64,000 nt of DNA from Dermatophagoides farinae (Eukaryota > Arthropoda > Arachnida > Sarcoptiformes > Pyroglyphidae), in the NCBI RefSeq assembly GCF_024713945.1, contig NC_134680.1, forward strand, positions 377,001-441,000, given 5' to 3'. Position 1 is the stretch's first letter. Every line of letters starts with the position of its first letter. The notes under the pieces are model-generated. The model searched no databases and was not told where the DNA came from. It was given only the letters and a program-made list of their open reading frames with translations. The position numbers were made by a program, and so were the translations under genes. This document shows, one piece after another, positions 33,893 to 46,049 of the stretch.

Positions 33893-35485
33893 ATGTATGC
33901 ATCATTTTCATTTATTTATCAGCTCACATCATCATCACCATTGTCTGTGATACGATCATCATTTCTATTATCGATGATAATTGTAATGAATTTGATATAT
34001 CCAATACGAATGTTATCGAATAATGATGACAATGGCAATAATTCGATTCTTGTCAAACAACAGCAACTACAACACATGCATCTAAATAATATAATGGTTC
34101 ATATGGATAATACGGATATTGAAAAAAATTCGATAACGGCAGCAACACGAGCTAGCTCGATTAATATGACAACCACAACATTATTATCCGAAACATTAGA
34201 ATCGGTAGCGGCATTATTATTGTCCAAATCATCACCATCGACAACAAAATCTTTTTCATCATCATTATTATCATCAGCACCAAAATCAATATCGATAAAA
34301 GAACGTAATCGCCTTATACGAATGGTTGATAAAGTTGTAAAATTGGCAAATGAAATTCTTGATCTGAATTATACGACAACGGCAGCAGCTGATAATATGG
34401 CCATGTCGATAAACAATAATTCTGTGCAGGATTCTAATGAAAGAAATCTAGGTAAAACAATACCAACAGATTTATTTAATCCATGTCATTCAACAATTGA
34501 TGTTGATTTGATTCATCATATCGACAATAATTATCGATATCGATTAGATCATACAAATGAATTGATTGATAATGTCAATGATGGTGATGATGATGATCCA
34601 CGATTCAATAGACGTAAAAATCAAATTGGTTATGATCTTTTACAAGAAATGATTGAACGTTCGAATCATCTGAAAGGATTGGTTACCGATATGATTCGTA
34701 AAGTAAGTACATTCATTACTATCGATGTAGTCGCCCATTACTTAATGTTCATAATTTTTTTTACATTCGAATTTAAAAGAATCTTATAAAAGATTGTCTT
34801 AGACTTAAAATACCGAATATATTTCGATTACCAGATCCACCACATAATGTAAGTTTTTGATCGATAATTAATTGATTAAATGATTGATTGGTTTTTCGTT
34901 TTGTCCATATAGAATATGTCAAAATCGATGATTATAATCTATCAAACATTGGCAAATCAAACGGCACATTTATATTCATTATGGAATCAACATCGGCGAT
35001 ATTCGGATCAGAAACAACAAAATCCATTGAATGATTGTTGGTTTTATCGGCATCATGTTGAAATGATTGCAACGAAACAACAACAACGAAAACGACAACG
35101 ACAATCGAATACTGGTGATACGATGATACCGGGTTCGGTGGATAACCATAATGATGATGGTCAAACAATGGCAATTGCAACAAGAATAAAAGAAAAACGA
35201 TTAATGACACAAGAAAATTTCTTTGCCGTTAGTGATAATTTACGTAGTCTATTATGTTACCTGAATCAAGCAATACATTTGTTTCAAATACCAGTACCGA
35301 TTGAACAAATAATTCACCAGGTATTATCACATGGTATCGATTCTATCGAACGGCAACAACGATCCTGTTCAAGACAATCGATATTCGAATGTCAATTGAT
35401 GCGTGATGCTGTACAATTGTTGAATGATCTGGAACAATTTCTTCGTAATGAATCACATCGTTTTTTGGCAACAACGACAAAATAA
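33893..35485 (+). CDS. Secreted helical protein A, candidate four-helix cytokine
   Basis: Three exons, 33893-34702, 34780-34848 and 34913-35485 (introns 77 and 64 nt, both phase 0); 483 aa. Not recognised as a named family. Seen: an N-terminal hydrophobic stretch (about residues 20-38) as signal peptide or anchor; a 200-residue Asn/Ser/Thr/Asp-rich pro-like region; RFNRRK at 237-242, which fits a furin-type R-x-x-R site; then four amphipathic helix candidates, YDLLQEMIERSNHLKGLVTD, IIIYQTLANQTAHLYSLW, FFAVSDNLRSLLCYLNQAI and CQLMRDAVQLLNDLEQFLR. A Pro-rich loop (KIPNIFRLPDPP) follows helix one, and five Cys lie in the mature part. Length, helix order and the last helix resemble IL-6/CNTF-type long-chain cytokines. 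That is inference from pattern only. It is convergent with helical protein B. Confidence 0.75.
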
Positions 35486-36441
35486 TTTTGTTTGTTTGTT
35501 TGTTTGTTTACACGATGTAAATATTGATTTGAAATTCAAACATCAGCTGTTTTTGTTTATTTATTTATTTTTTTTCGAAAATTATCATCATAATCACCCA
35601 CATTATTCATTTTTATTCATTCGGATGAAATTAAGAGAAAAAAACGACAATTTTTTTATGCTCATTCATTTGTGTGTGTGTGTATGCGTGTGAGAATAAT
35701 GAGAATGTGTGTAATGTTGTTGTTTTGAAGATAAACCAGATGATGATGATGAGAATATGACAAATATCGATAGTTTCGTTCAGAAAAAAAGGGTGATGTA
35801 GCTTGTTTGTTTGTTTTGTTTTGTTTTGTTCAATCAATCAATTATATTCATTTTTTAGTCCCGGCTAAACAACGAATGATGAATATTCGTAGATCTATTA
35901 TCTCTCTATGTGGATGGGTGTGTACATGCTGGATGTATTACAATGATGAATGGTATGTAAACAGGATTATGAGAGAGAGAGAGAAAAAAAAATTGAATTT
36001 CAAAATGAAAAAAATAGTGCATGTGTGTGTGTGTGTGATGAATAATAATTTAACAGGTAAGCAGCATTAACAACAATTAATTAAATAGGAGATAATAAAT
36101 CATTAAGGTAAAAAGAATGACAATAACAATGATGATGATGATGATTTGGTTGATGAAAATGGTTGCTCATGATATGATTTAGGAATGTTCAGAAAAAAAT
36201 TAAGGAATATCCAGAATTTATGATGATTTCATCAGATTGATTGATTATCGATTATCGATTATCGATTTGATTCGAATCCGGTGGGAAATGATGTTGTGTT
36301 TTATTCAAACAAACAGACAGACAAAAAAAAATGATGTGAATGAATTAAAATCAAAAATTGTGTGTATACAATCAATATTTTGTTGACTATATTATTTTGA
36401 CCGTCGATATTGTCGTCGTTGTTGTTGTTGTTGTTTATCGA
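35486..36441. other. Convergent spacer between helical genes A and B
   Basis: 956 bp holding both 3' UTRs. It has short GT runs, a GA run at 35972-35982 and a TATCGATA octamer at 35765-35772. No coding sequence seen. Confidence 0.5.
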
Positions 36442-37387
36442 TTAACATCTATTAGTAATTTCATCAGCATTATCATCACTACCTTTTGCATGATATATTA
36501 ATGATAATGAATTTTTTAAATCTTCAATATAATTTCTTAATACAGAACGATAACGTTGATGAAAACGTGACAATACAGCCGTATCAGTTAGGCCATTATT
36601 GGTTGTATGTGTTTTTAATTGTTGACATTCGTGTTCAAAATTTGCACAACGTGCAATATAAATTAATTTTTTAATAATATCCTCTTTTAAATGATGTAGC
36701 ACCTGTTCTAAACGTTCTAATTTGTTTAATTGTTTTAATTTTCTTTGTTTACGTTCACTTTCATGTAAATGATGATATAATTGTTGTTGATGATGTTGTT
36801 GTTGCTGCTGTTGTTGTTGTGGGCCACCACCATTCATAGTGTCATTGCCAATTGCATAATTTTCTTGCATCAAACTAAGACGATTTAAATGTTGTGTCAT
36901 TTTTTCAAAAATTTGTCTATATATTGATTCAATCTATATATATATAAAAAAATGAAAATGATGATTAGGGTGAAAATAGTGGCCAAAAAAAAAAAAAAAA
37001 AATGAATTCCATTGGGGTTTTTTTTTCTTCTATGGATCACACACGCACACACAAATAATTTCTGGTGCTATATTGCGCGGTGGCGAATTTTGAAAAAAAA
37101 CTGTTGTTAAGAATTCAAAAAAAAATTTCTTTTTTTATTCTTTTTTTACTCTCTCTCTCTCTCAAAGATCAGATTCTCAACAACAACAACAGGAAAAAAA
37201 TTCCAGTTTGTCAGTTAAATCTCGGATTACATAAAACACAAATCCATGACATCCAAAATGTTATCATTATAATCATCATCCATTGGTTTGTTCCATCAAA
37301 AATCATCCATAAATCCAATATAATCTATACACACACGTAAAGGTGTCATATGTTCTTTTTTTGTGGATTTGTGTGTGTAGGGGGTAC

Positions 37388-37425
<38 letters not shown>

Positions 37426-37660
37426 AGTCATATTTTACTGTTGTTGAAAAAAAAAATAAAAAAAAATCTTTCTACCTACCTACCTACTACCTAAATTAAA
37501 TTAAATTTAAAAAAACAAAAAAAAAAAATAAAAATTTAACACCTAAACCACCACACATCACCACCATTATCTATCGTATTTCCTTTCACATATGACGTAA
37601 ATGAAAATTCAAAAAAAAAACTGTTAGGAAATCTGAGATTTGATGGATAACGCACCAACA

Positions 37661-37701
<41 letters not shown>

Positions 37702-38687
37702 GTCTACCCATTTATCAGTTTTCAGATTGTCTGGTTGAATAAAAATTGGTATTTTTCACCACACACAATTCATTACTTACCGGATTTTTGTTTCCATTAT
37801 TATTTTCATTACGTTTTTCTTTTTGATTCTGATTCTGATGATGATGATGATGGTGATGGTGATGTTGATCCAATTGATTATTATTATGATGATAACGTTT
37901 CCATAATATTCTTATACTTTCATCATGATCACCATTTTGTTGTTGTTGTTGTTGTTCATAATCTAATAATCTATTTGCATCATCATTGTAACCACCATTA
38001 CGTGGATAATTATTTCTATTTCTATTTCTATTTCTATTTTCATTGTGATATGGAAAATCTTTTTCAATCAAATCATCGGTCACTTGAAATGTACCGGTAG
38101 TTGTTGGTGATGATGGTGGTGGCTTACGAATATGGCCACTATTTCGTTTTGATTTATCAGCATCCTGTGTGTGTTTGTGTTTATTTGGTTGATCATGATA
38201 AGTAATGTGAAAATAGACAATTTTTAATCTATACTTACAGGTAATTGATTATAAACCAAACAAATTGAATATTGAATATAAGTTTGTAATTCTTCACTTA
38301 ATCTAGTACGATTACAAAGGGTACTGCCACCACCAGCGCCACCACTGGCACCACCACTGGCGCCACCACCACTATTACCAAATTGTCCCATACGTTTTAA
38401 TATTCCTTTTGATTGGCAGCTATAGAATAAATTTTCATAACGTAATTCTGGTGGCGATGATGATGACGATGATGATGGTGATTGATCAATCATCGGTATC
38501 ATTTCAATCATTGGCATCATTGAACGATGATCAACACCAAATAATAGCCAACAATAAAATGTATAGAATATTAATGGTAAAAATGATGATAAAAATCCTG
38601 ACAATAAACGATAATAAAAGGGTTAAATTTCATTTTTTTTTTTGTTCTTACAAATTTTACTTAAAACTTACTTTGAAATATTTGCAT
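36442..38687 (-). CDS. Secreted helical protein B, candidate cytokine-like partner
   Basis: Four exons, 38687-38672, 38597-38239, 38164-37781 and 36933-36442; introns 74, 74 and 847 nt; 416 aa. Not recognised. Exon 1 encodes only MQIFQ plus one base; exon 2 completes a strong signal peptide (FLSSFLPLIFYTFYCWLLFG). Exon 2 ends in a helix (EELQTYIQYSICLVYNQLP). Exon 3 is pure low complexity (Asn/Arg, Gln, nine His) and is 128 codons long with phase 0 at both ends. Exon 4 carries helices IESIYRQIFEKMTQHLNRLS, LEQVLHHLKEDIIKKLIYI and YRSVLRNYIEDLKNSLSLIY, with Cys in ARCANFEHEC and at the C-terminus. The layout (signal peptide, about four helices, disordered inserts) parallels gene A. The 847-nt intron is the only long finished intron in the window. 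The splice model is by eye. Confidence 0.68.
37391..37423. repeat. (AC)n microsatellite in intron 3 of helical gene B
   Basis: 33-nt uninterrupted AC tract within the 847-nt intron. Confidence 0.85.
37664..37691. repeat. (CT)14 microsatellite in intron 3 of helical gene B
   Basis: 28-nt CT tract, followed by interrupted TCTG units to about 37705. On the transcribed (minus) strand it reads GA, about 90 nt after the exon 3 donor. Confidence 0.8.
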
Positions 38688-41600
38688 CCTGATTTTTTTT
38701 TTCTTTGACTAGGAATTTTTTTTTTTTTTTTTGTTCAGAAAATTTCAAACAATAAAAACGGTTGTGAAATTTCGATTGAAAACAGAACAAAATCAAAATT
38801 TTTTTTCTTCTTCTTGTTTCGATCGAATATCAAAATGAATTGTATTTAAATTCTCGAGGAAATTCTGTAATTCAATTAAAATATTTTTCATTTATTGTTG
38901 TTGTTTTTTTGTTGCAGAATATTATTGGCGGAAATAAAAGTGTTAATAACACTATGTGTGTATGGATGATGATTGATCGTTTGATGAAGAATGGAATGTT
39001 TCAAAAAAAAAGAACCAGAAAATAAATGATGACAATTCCAAACCAAAAACAATATCGGTATTTATATATAAAAAAAAGTGAGAAAATTTTTTTTTTCACA
39101 TGATTATTATCTACGTTTTACACACACACGCTTATGATGATGTCTGCTGCTTTATATAATATAATCAGGCATTATTGCCGCAATTTTTATTTCAAAAAAA
39201 AAAAAAAAAAAATTTGTCGGAAGCTGCTGCTGCATTTTTATTTTGACAAAAAAAAAACAATCTGGTGACAAATTGATGACAATGGTGATAAAAAGGTGGA
39301 GCCAAAGATTGATTTTAATTTTGTTGTTGTACACAACACAACCATTGTTGCATTGTTGATCGCAGAAACTTTGGATCGAATGAAAAAAAAAATGAAAAAT
39401 TTTCTTCGTTGGATTATTGTTCTGAACAACAACAACAACAAAAAGATGAGAAACAAAAGAATATTCTTAGGTGCCGGGTTTTTATCATGATTTAAAAGTA
39501 GGTGGCACTTGCCATTGTAATGCTGGTGGTGGTGTTGGCGATGATGTCGGTGTTAACAATGGTAGTGGTAAAACTGAAAAAAATTCACGTTCCAAAAGGA
39601 TTAACATGATGTTGATGGTGGTGGGCGTGTATTTGGCGATGATGATGATGATGACTTCAGATACGTCAAAAGGTTATTTGGAAATTCTTGTTTTTTTTTT
39701 GAAAAAATTTTATTTTCTGATTTTTTTTTTTTTTGTTTTTGACATTAAAATTTTTTTCACAAATCAAAGAAAAACAAAACAAAAGAAAATTTTCGTTTGT
39801 GCTTTTGTTTTCTTTTTTTTTTATTTGTTATTTAAAAAATTCTGGATTTAAAGATTAGATTATTTCAAGAGATGAAGAGAGAGAAGGACAGAATATTCTG
39901 TTGATAAGCCAAGTGATTATCTGGTGGAAAAAAAGAAAAGATTTTTGCATTTTTTTTCACCAAAAAACCCAAAAATAAAGTAGGAGTAGACGTCATTTGT
40001 TGTTGTTGTTGTCGTTGTCGTTTTTGTTGTTGTTGTGGATATAATTTGTCAACATGATCATCATTCTTTCCATTTTTAACTATCAAATCATCCAGCAAAA
40101 AACAAAAAATAAAAGAATTCAATCGAATGAAAGAGAAAAAAAAATGTTAAAGAATTTTTCCGCAATCAAATTCCTTGAATAATGGTGATGGTGATAATAA
40201 AAATAGACATGATAGATATGTCACAGAATTATGATTTTTATACGTAAATCGATTTGTGATCAATACTGGAGATGTCAAGGATTATTTCCGGTTATGTTGA
40301 ACACACACACACACACACACATAAACAAACACGTAATGGATGTGGTCTTTGATCATTTCAAATCGTAATGGCTCTGTTTTGTAGATTGTTACAATCAAAT
40401 CAAGCAACAAGTGTTGTTGTGTTGTTTGAATATAATTCACATTTGTTCATAAACTTTATTCTTCTCTAATCAAGTTGGTTTCATCGCTGCTGATTGGTGA
40501 TTCAGTCACTGGATCGTGTGTGCATACACACACACACACTGAACTCTATGGTATTGCAATAATCATGAACAAGAGTCAATCACACACTGTGTGTGTGTGT
40601 CTGTTGCGAATGAATATATACATACCGCCCCAAAAAAAAAATGAAGAAATTTTTGAATGAATGAAATCAGCTCAATCCAATTCAATTTAATGAATGAATA
40701 TGATACACCAATGAGAGAGAGAGAGAGAAAAAAAAGGCTAATAAACTTATTGGCATTGAGATTTTCTCTGTGTGTCTCTGTGTATAAGAAAATAGCGTCA
40801 ACTTTTTTTTCGTTGTTAAACAAAAAAAAAACCAAAATGAATCTTCAATTCCATGTCCAACAACAGATATAGGATGGCGAAATAGGAGAAAAAACATTTA
40901 ACCCTTTTATTTCCCGATTCAAATCCGGATTAAATAGTGTGCAACAACAGCAACAAAAATTCATTGATTAATTAGATTTTTAATTATACACAATTTCAAT
41001 CAAGTCTAGTGATTTTTTTTGTTCGAATTTTCTCTCGCAATCGTTTGAAAATTCAGGAATTGTGGTCATGGTTGTCATGTTTTATTTTATTTTATTTTTT
41101 GATGCTATTTCTGCAAAGAAAAATGATGAATTCAATTCTTGGAAATGGAAATATCCAATTCAAGAAAAAAAAAGGTTAATTACAGTCTATTTTTCTTTCT
41201 CACACACTTTTTTTATCGAATTTTTCCTGAAAATTTCCCACTTTCACACCCACAACATCAGATGGGCGTTTTCAGTCATTCACATATATATTGATATGTA
41301 ATGAGAATCCGATTTGTAATGGTATGTAGAATTGATTGATTGATTGATTCAAACGGTAACAGAACTAACTTGTGATCTGTGTGTGTGTGTGTGTGTGTGA
41401 AAAAATTCCAAGAAATCCAATCATTTCAAGACAAAATCGCTGTTTTTATGTTGTTTTTTGTTGTTGTTGTTGTTGTTCACTTAATAATAAAAAAAAACAT
41501 CCTTCATCATCATCATCATTTCGTTGAACTTTGGCCCCATTTTTTTTTCTTCAATGTTTTTTCTTTTCGTAAACGAGAGATTGTCGTAATAAAAACAAAC

Positions 41601-44600
41601 GACGACCACAACAAAAAAACGAATTTTATTTCATTTCATTTCATTTTTTTTTTTTTTGATGTTCCAAGAATTTGTTGTTGAAATCAATATACTATAGATG
41701 CGAATTGAAAGTGTTAATACAAGGGGATGGGGGGAGGAGGCCAATATCAAATGTGTGCGTGTGTCAATGTCTGTTGTTTTTGTTGTCATTATAGGTTTCA
41801 AATAAACAAACAAACGATCTTGATGATGATGATGATGACGATTTAACAATTTTTTTTTTTTTTTTTTGAATCGAACACCATTATATGCTCTGTTTGTCTC
41901 TCTCTCTCTCCTTGTAAATGCTTATCAAACAAAAAAACATAGGCAGGCAAGCAGGCAGGCAGAAGGCGTCGTTCTTTTGGCTTTTTGGCATTTTTAGTTT
42001 TCTTGAACAAATGAAAAATCGGCGTCTTTTTTGTTGTTGTTGTTTCTGTTGTTGCTGTCGATGGTGATGAATAATCCTTGCGGTCTTTGACTTTTTTTTT
42101 GTAAATTTCCCGATTTTTTTTTTTTGGTTCAATTTCATTGTCATGATAACCAAAGCAGAGAGAGAGAGAGAGAGAGCTTAACACTGTGTGTGAGCACATC
42201 AAACAAGCTGCTATTTAATCACCGATGATGATGATGATGATGCTGAACGAAAGTTGGGTCCTGGAGAGAGAGAAAAGAAACGAAAAAACCCATAAATTAC
42301 AACACTACTACCACCATCCGATATCAAAAGTTTATCAGTTTGGTTTCTTTTCTATTGTATATTTCATGAAATGAAAGATGCGGACGATGACCCATTAATA
42401 TAATAATAATATAATGTAAAATGGTAAGCACGCGTTACGATTTTGTTAATTTCTTGGAAAAGTAAAATTTTCCTCTCTTCTATCTTCAAGTTTCTTTCAA
42501 AAAAAAAGAACTGATTAAAATTGATCCAGGTTTTTTTTTCTCTGCTTCAGATTACATCCATGAATGATCGATGTTTGAAATGAAATGAAATGAAAAAATA
42601 AAACATACCGTTTACATGGAAGTAGTCGTAATAAACACCTGGCATATTTTTATCCAAAAAAAAAAAAATTTAGATTTTTGGATCGATCCAAAAATTTCCG
42701 ATTTTCTTTTTACCGTAATCACACCCGTTTGTTTTTTATTGTTGTTGTTGTTCCGAGCCTTTCTTTTTTTTACCGTTAAATAAATTGAATGATTTTTTTT
42801 TCATGGGAAAAATTCCCGGTGGAAGAATTTAAGATAAAAACAAAACAAACAAAAAGAAAATTTCCCAAACAAAACAGAATCCATTTCCGTATCATTTATT
42901 GAATCATCATGGTACACGACAGAATTTTATTTTATTCTCTTCTAAACACACATAGAATTCAGAAAAAAAAATCTAAGAATTTTTTTTTCAAAAAATTTTC
43001 TTTCCGGGAATATTTCCCTAGAAAGTTTTATTTTTGATTTAGTAATGATTTCATTTTTCGGATATCCGACAACCACTTAGATGTTGATGTCAGTGCGTTG
43101 GTTTTTATCATTTTTGTTTGCAATAATAATCACTTTATGATGATGATAATCTATTTGATATAAAAAAACAAACACACTCGCATACACACGGACACATTTT
43201 ATTGAATCTGGTAGTTTGTTTGTTTTTTTTTTATTGATAAAAACAATTGAAGATCACTGGATACAAACAAGCAGCTAACCAGCCAACCAACTACTGCATG
43301 TTAATGAATTTAGATTCTAACAAAAAAAAAAAAATTCTTCATTCATGTTTTCAATGTAAAAGTATAAAGAAAAAATTGAGCAATAAAAGTTGCAATTACA
43401 TCATTTATGACTCATTCATATTTTATTCTGTATGAGAATGACTCATCTATCATTGTGTTCAGTGTGTGTGTGTGTGTGTGATTCATTCATCAATTCCGCT
43501 GCAAATACACGCACACATTTGGTTGATTGTTTGACATAATCATAAAATTGTGATTTTCCTGTTGATTATGGCACGTAATATTTGTTGATCATACACACAC
43601 ACACACACACACATGTACAAAATTCTTTCTTTTTTTTGTGCCTCATTCACTAATCATTCAGATTAGACAGGTTAATCTCTTAAATTGACAATAATAATCA
43701 CAAGAAAATCACTTTAAATATTTTTTTTGACGTAATCAATAACAATGTTTTTTTTGTGCGGAAAGATCCACTCAAAAAAAAAAAAAAAAAATACCACCGG
43801 GTGATACACACAGGTAATTTTTGGATGATTTGTAAACGAAAAAACAATTTCAATTTTACCGTTACACTGATGACACACTCGCACACAAACAGGTGTGTTG
43901 AGGGAGGGAAACAATTTTTTTTTTCCACTGTCCCTGTTTACCTGTTGATTGTGTGTGTGTGTTCGTGACCCTAAAGGGGTAATAAAAAAAAACTTACCAG
44001 GTAATGTGTTTTTGTAACCGTTATACAATAATAATAAAGTTAATGTTTAAAAGCCTAAAGCAAAATAATAATATGACATAACATAATACTGACCAAAAAC
44101 CGTTATTAGACTGATTTCGATTGATATCTTATCGATTGATTCATCTGTGTATGTGTGTGTTTGACCTAGAGAATGATTTTTTTTTCTGGCTGAAGGTCAT
44201 TGAAAACCCTGAAACTGTGCATATGATGATGATTATACAACCTAGTGAGACCTTGACATTTTTTTTTTCTTTTTTTACAGAATGGGTTATATGTTGTAGG
44301 AAGAAGAAGAAGAAGAAGAAGAAGATCAAGAAGATGAACCTTTGAACAAATGAACAAAAAAAAAATTTTTTTGGTGCCTCAAACGGTTGTCGTAGTCCAT
44401 TTGGTATTATTCACCTATGCCATATTCATCATATGGCACACACAGAAAAAAATGTTCGTTTTCGACTTTTTTGTCGAAATTCATTTGTTCATCCGACATA
44501 TTTTTTTTTCCTGTTTTTCCACGAATTTTGTTTTTTTTGCTTTTTGTTTTTGTTTTGCATTCCTTTATTATTTTTTTTTAAATAATATATAGTGTCAATT

Positions 44601-45532
44601 GTCGAAATTTTTTTTTTTCTTCTTCATTTTGGTCATTTTTAATGGTGGTGGTGGTGGTGGTGGTGAAAACAAAAATTACTGGTAGTTAAATACTGGCCTC
44701 TCTCAATCTCAAGAAAAAAAAGATCACAAGACCACCGGCCCGACTTGTAACATTTTTTTTTATTCATCACCATCATCTTGAAAAACAAAACATAACATTG
44801 AATCAAGTGTGTGTGCGCGCGTTTGTTTTGTTGGTTACACATAGGAACATAAATCTTGGTTTTTTGTTTTTTGTTTCAAAGAATCGATATTCATTCAATG
44901 ATGACACATTCAATGGACCATAAGATGAAAAACGAAGAAAAAAAAACGGTCAATTGATATTTGGCTATGGTGGTGGTCTTTTCATCATCATCATCGTCAT
45001 CGTTTTTTTCGGTTTTTTTTTTCGTTTCATTGAATTGTCGAAGAAATTTTTTTTTTTTCAAAACAAAAAACCAATTCACCATGAAAAAAAAGAAAGGTAA
45101 TAAATAACCGGACTTGTTGGTGGTTGTGGTGGTAACATTTATTTTTTTTTCTTCTTCAAAACATTGTCTCTGGAGAGATGAGTGGTTCTTTTCATTTTTT
45201 TTTCACAATTACAAAATGAAAAAGTTTTCTGGAAATTTAAAAAAAATTTAATCAGGAAAACTTCCCCGGCAATCTACTATGTTGTCGGCTGTTATATAAA
45301 TCAATCATCTGTTTATGGTGTGTTTGTGTGTGTTTTTTTATTTTGTTGCCATTTGTGCTGGCCACATGGTTTTTTTATCTTTGTAAAATTATTACCAATC
45401 AAAATGACAATCAACTGATCCAAAAGAATTTGATTATTGTTTGAAGAAAATTAATCTCCAATAAAAAAAAACAGTCTCTGGGTTTTTGTTTGTTTTGTTT
45501 GTTCAATTGGATTACAAAAAAAAATCCATTGA
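38688..45532. other. Gene-free region between helical gene B and FAM136A
   Basis: Nearly 7 kb without a supportable exon. It contains (CA)n at 40303-40320 and 43592-43612, GT at 41379-41398, GA runs at 40713-40728 and 42156-42176, and many A/T homopolymers. Two 13-nt near-palindromes GGGAA-N3-TTCCC occur at 42805 and 43006. It may hold the upstream control region of gene B. Confidence 0.55.
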
Positions 45533-46049
45533 ATGATGGCCGAAGAAGCACAGAAACGTGTACAAGCCGAAGTGAATAAATTTCTAACAAATTTAGATCA
45601 AACATGTTTACGTAAAATGCAAGTACAAATGTTTCAATGTTCAGCAAAATGTTGTGAAAACAACAATGCATCAATGGAACAAGTGGCCAGCTGTGTGGAA
45701 GATTGTTCATCAAAATTTCGTAAAGCACAAAGCTATATATCGAATGAAATGTCTGGATTTTTGGTAAGTTTTTTTTTCTTTGTTTGTTTCAGACGAAAAT
45801 TTTTCTTAATTAAAACCTTTTTTTCTACTTTCACATGATTAGAAACGATTAGAACGTTGTGCATTACAATGTCAAGATCAGATACATGATCAAATGAATG
45901 CCGATACTACTGATGATCAAATGAAACGTTTTGAATCGCAATTTGAATCCTGTGTAATACGTTGTGCCGATGATACCATTAAAGTGATGCCTGATTTATT
46001 TCGTAAAATAAAAGGAATTATTGAAAAAGAAGCTTATCATAAAGCTTGA
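45533..46049 (+). CDS. FAM136A: FAM136A homologue, mitochondrial twin CX3C protein
   Basis: Two exons, 45533-45763 and 45843-46049, with a 79-nt phase-0 intron; 145 aa (human 138). FAM136A is a small mitochondrial intermembrane-space protein of unknown precise role. Seen: four C-x3-C units, CSAKC, CVEDC, CALQC and CVIRC, in the family order; LDQTCLRKMQVQMF before the first pair; RCADDTIKVMPDLFRKIK near the C-terminus. There are two adjacent start codons (45533, 45536); the second gives MAEEAQKRV, the usual family start. A poly(A) signal AATAAA lies at 46349-46354. Confidence 0.95.

Noticed and set aside
36255-36290. tRNA B-box-like string GATTCGAATCC
   Set aside because: No matching A box or acceptor and anticodon stems upstream; the surroundings are an ATCGATT repeat.
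38607-38640. Alternative ATG for helical gene B just before its exon 2
   Set aside because: Its frame (MKFNPFIIVYCQ) does not join the conserved-looking exon 2 frame; the 16-nt exon at 38687-38672 with a GTAAGT donor gives a continuous frame and a signal peptide.
39471-39851. Plus-strand frame with Gly-rich start and hydrophobic middle, near helical gene B
   Set aside because: Considered as a third secreted gene, but the hydrophobic part is an ATG repeat (poly-Met) and the tail is T-run-coded Phe.
41843-42202. 119-codon minus-strand frame
   Set aside because: Built from GA, GAT and T runs; no domain and no introns matching the local pattern.
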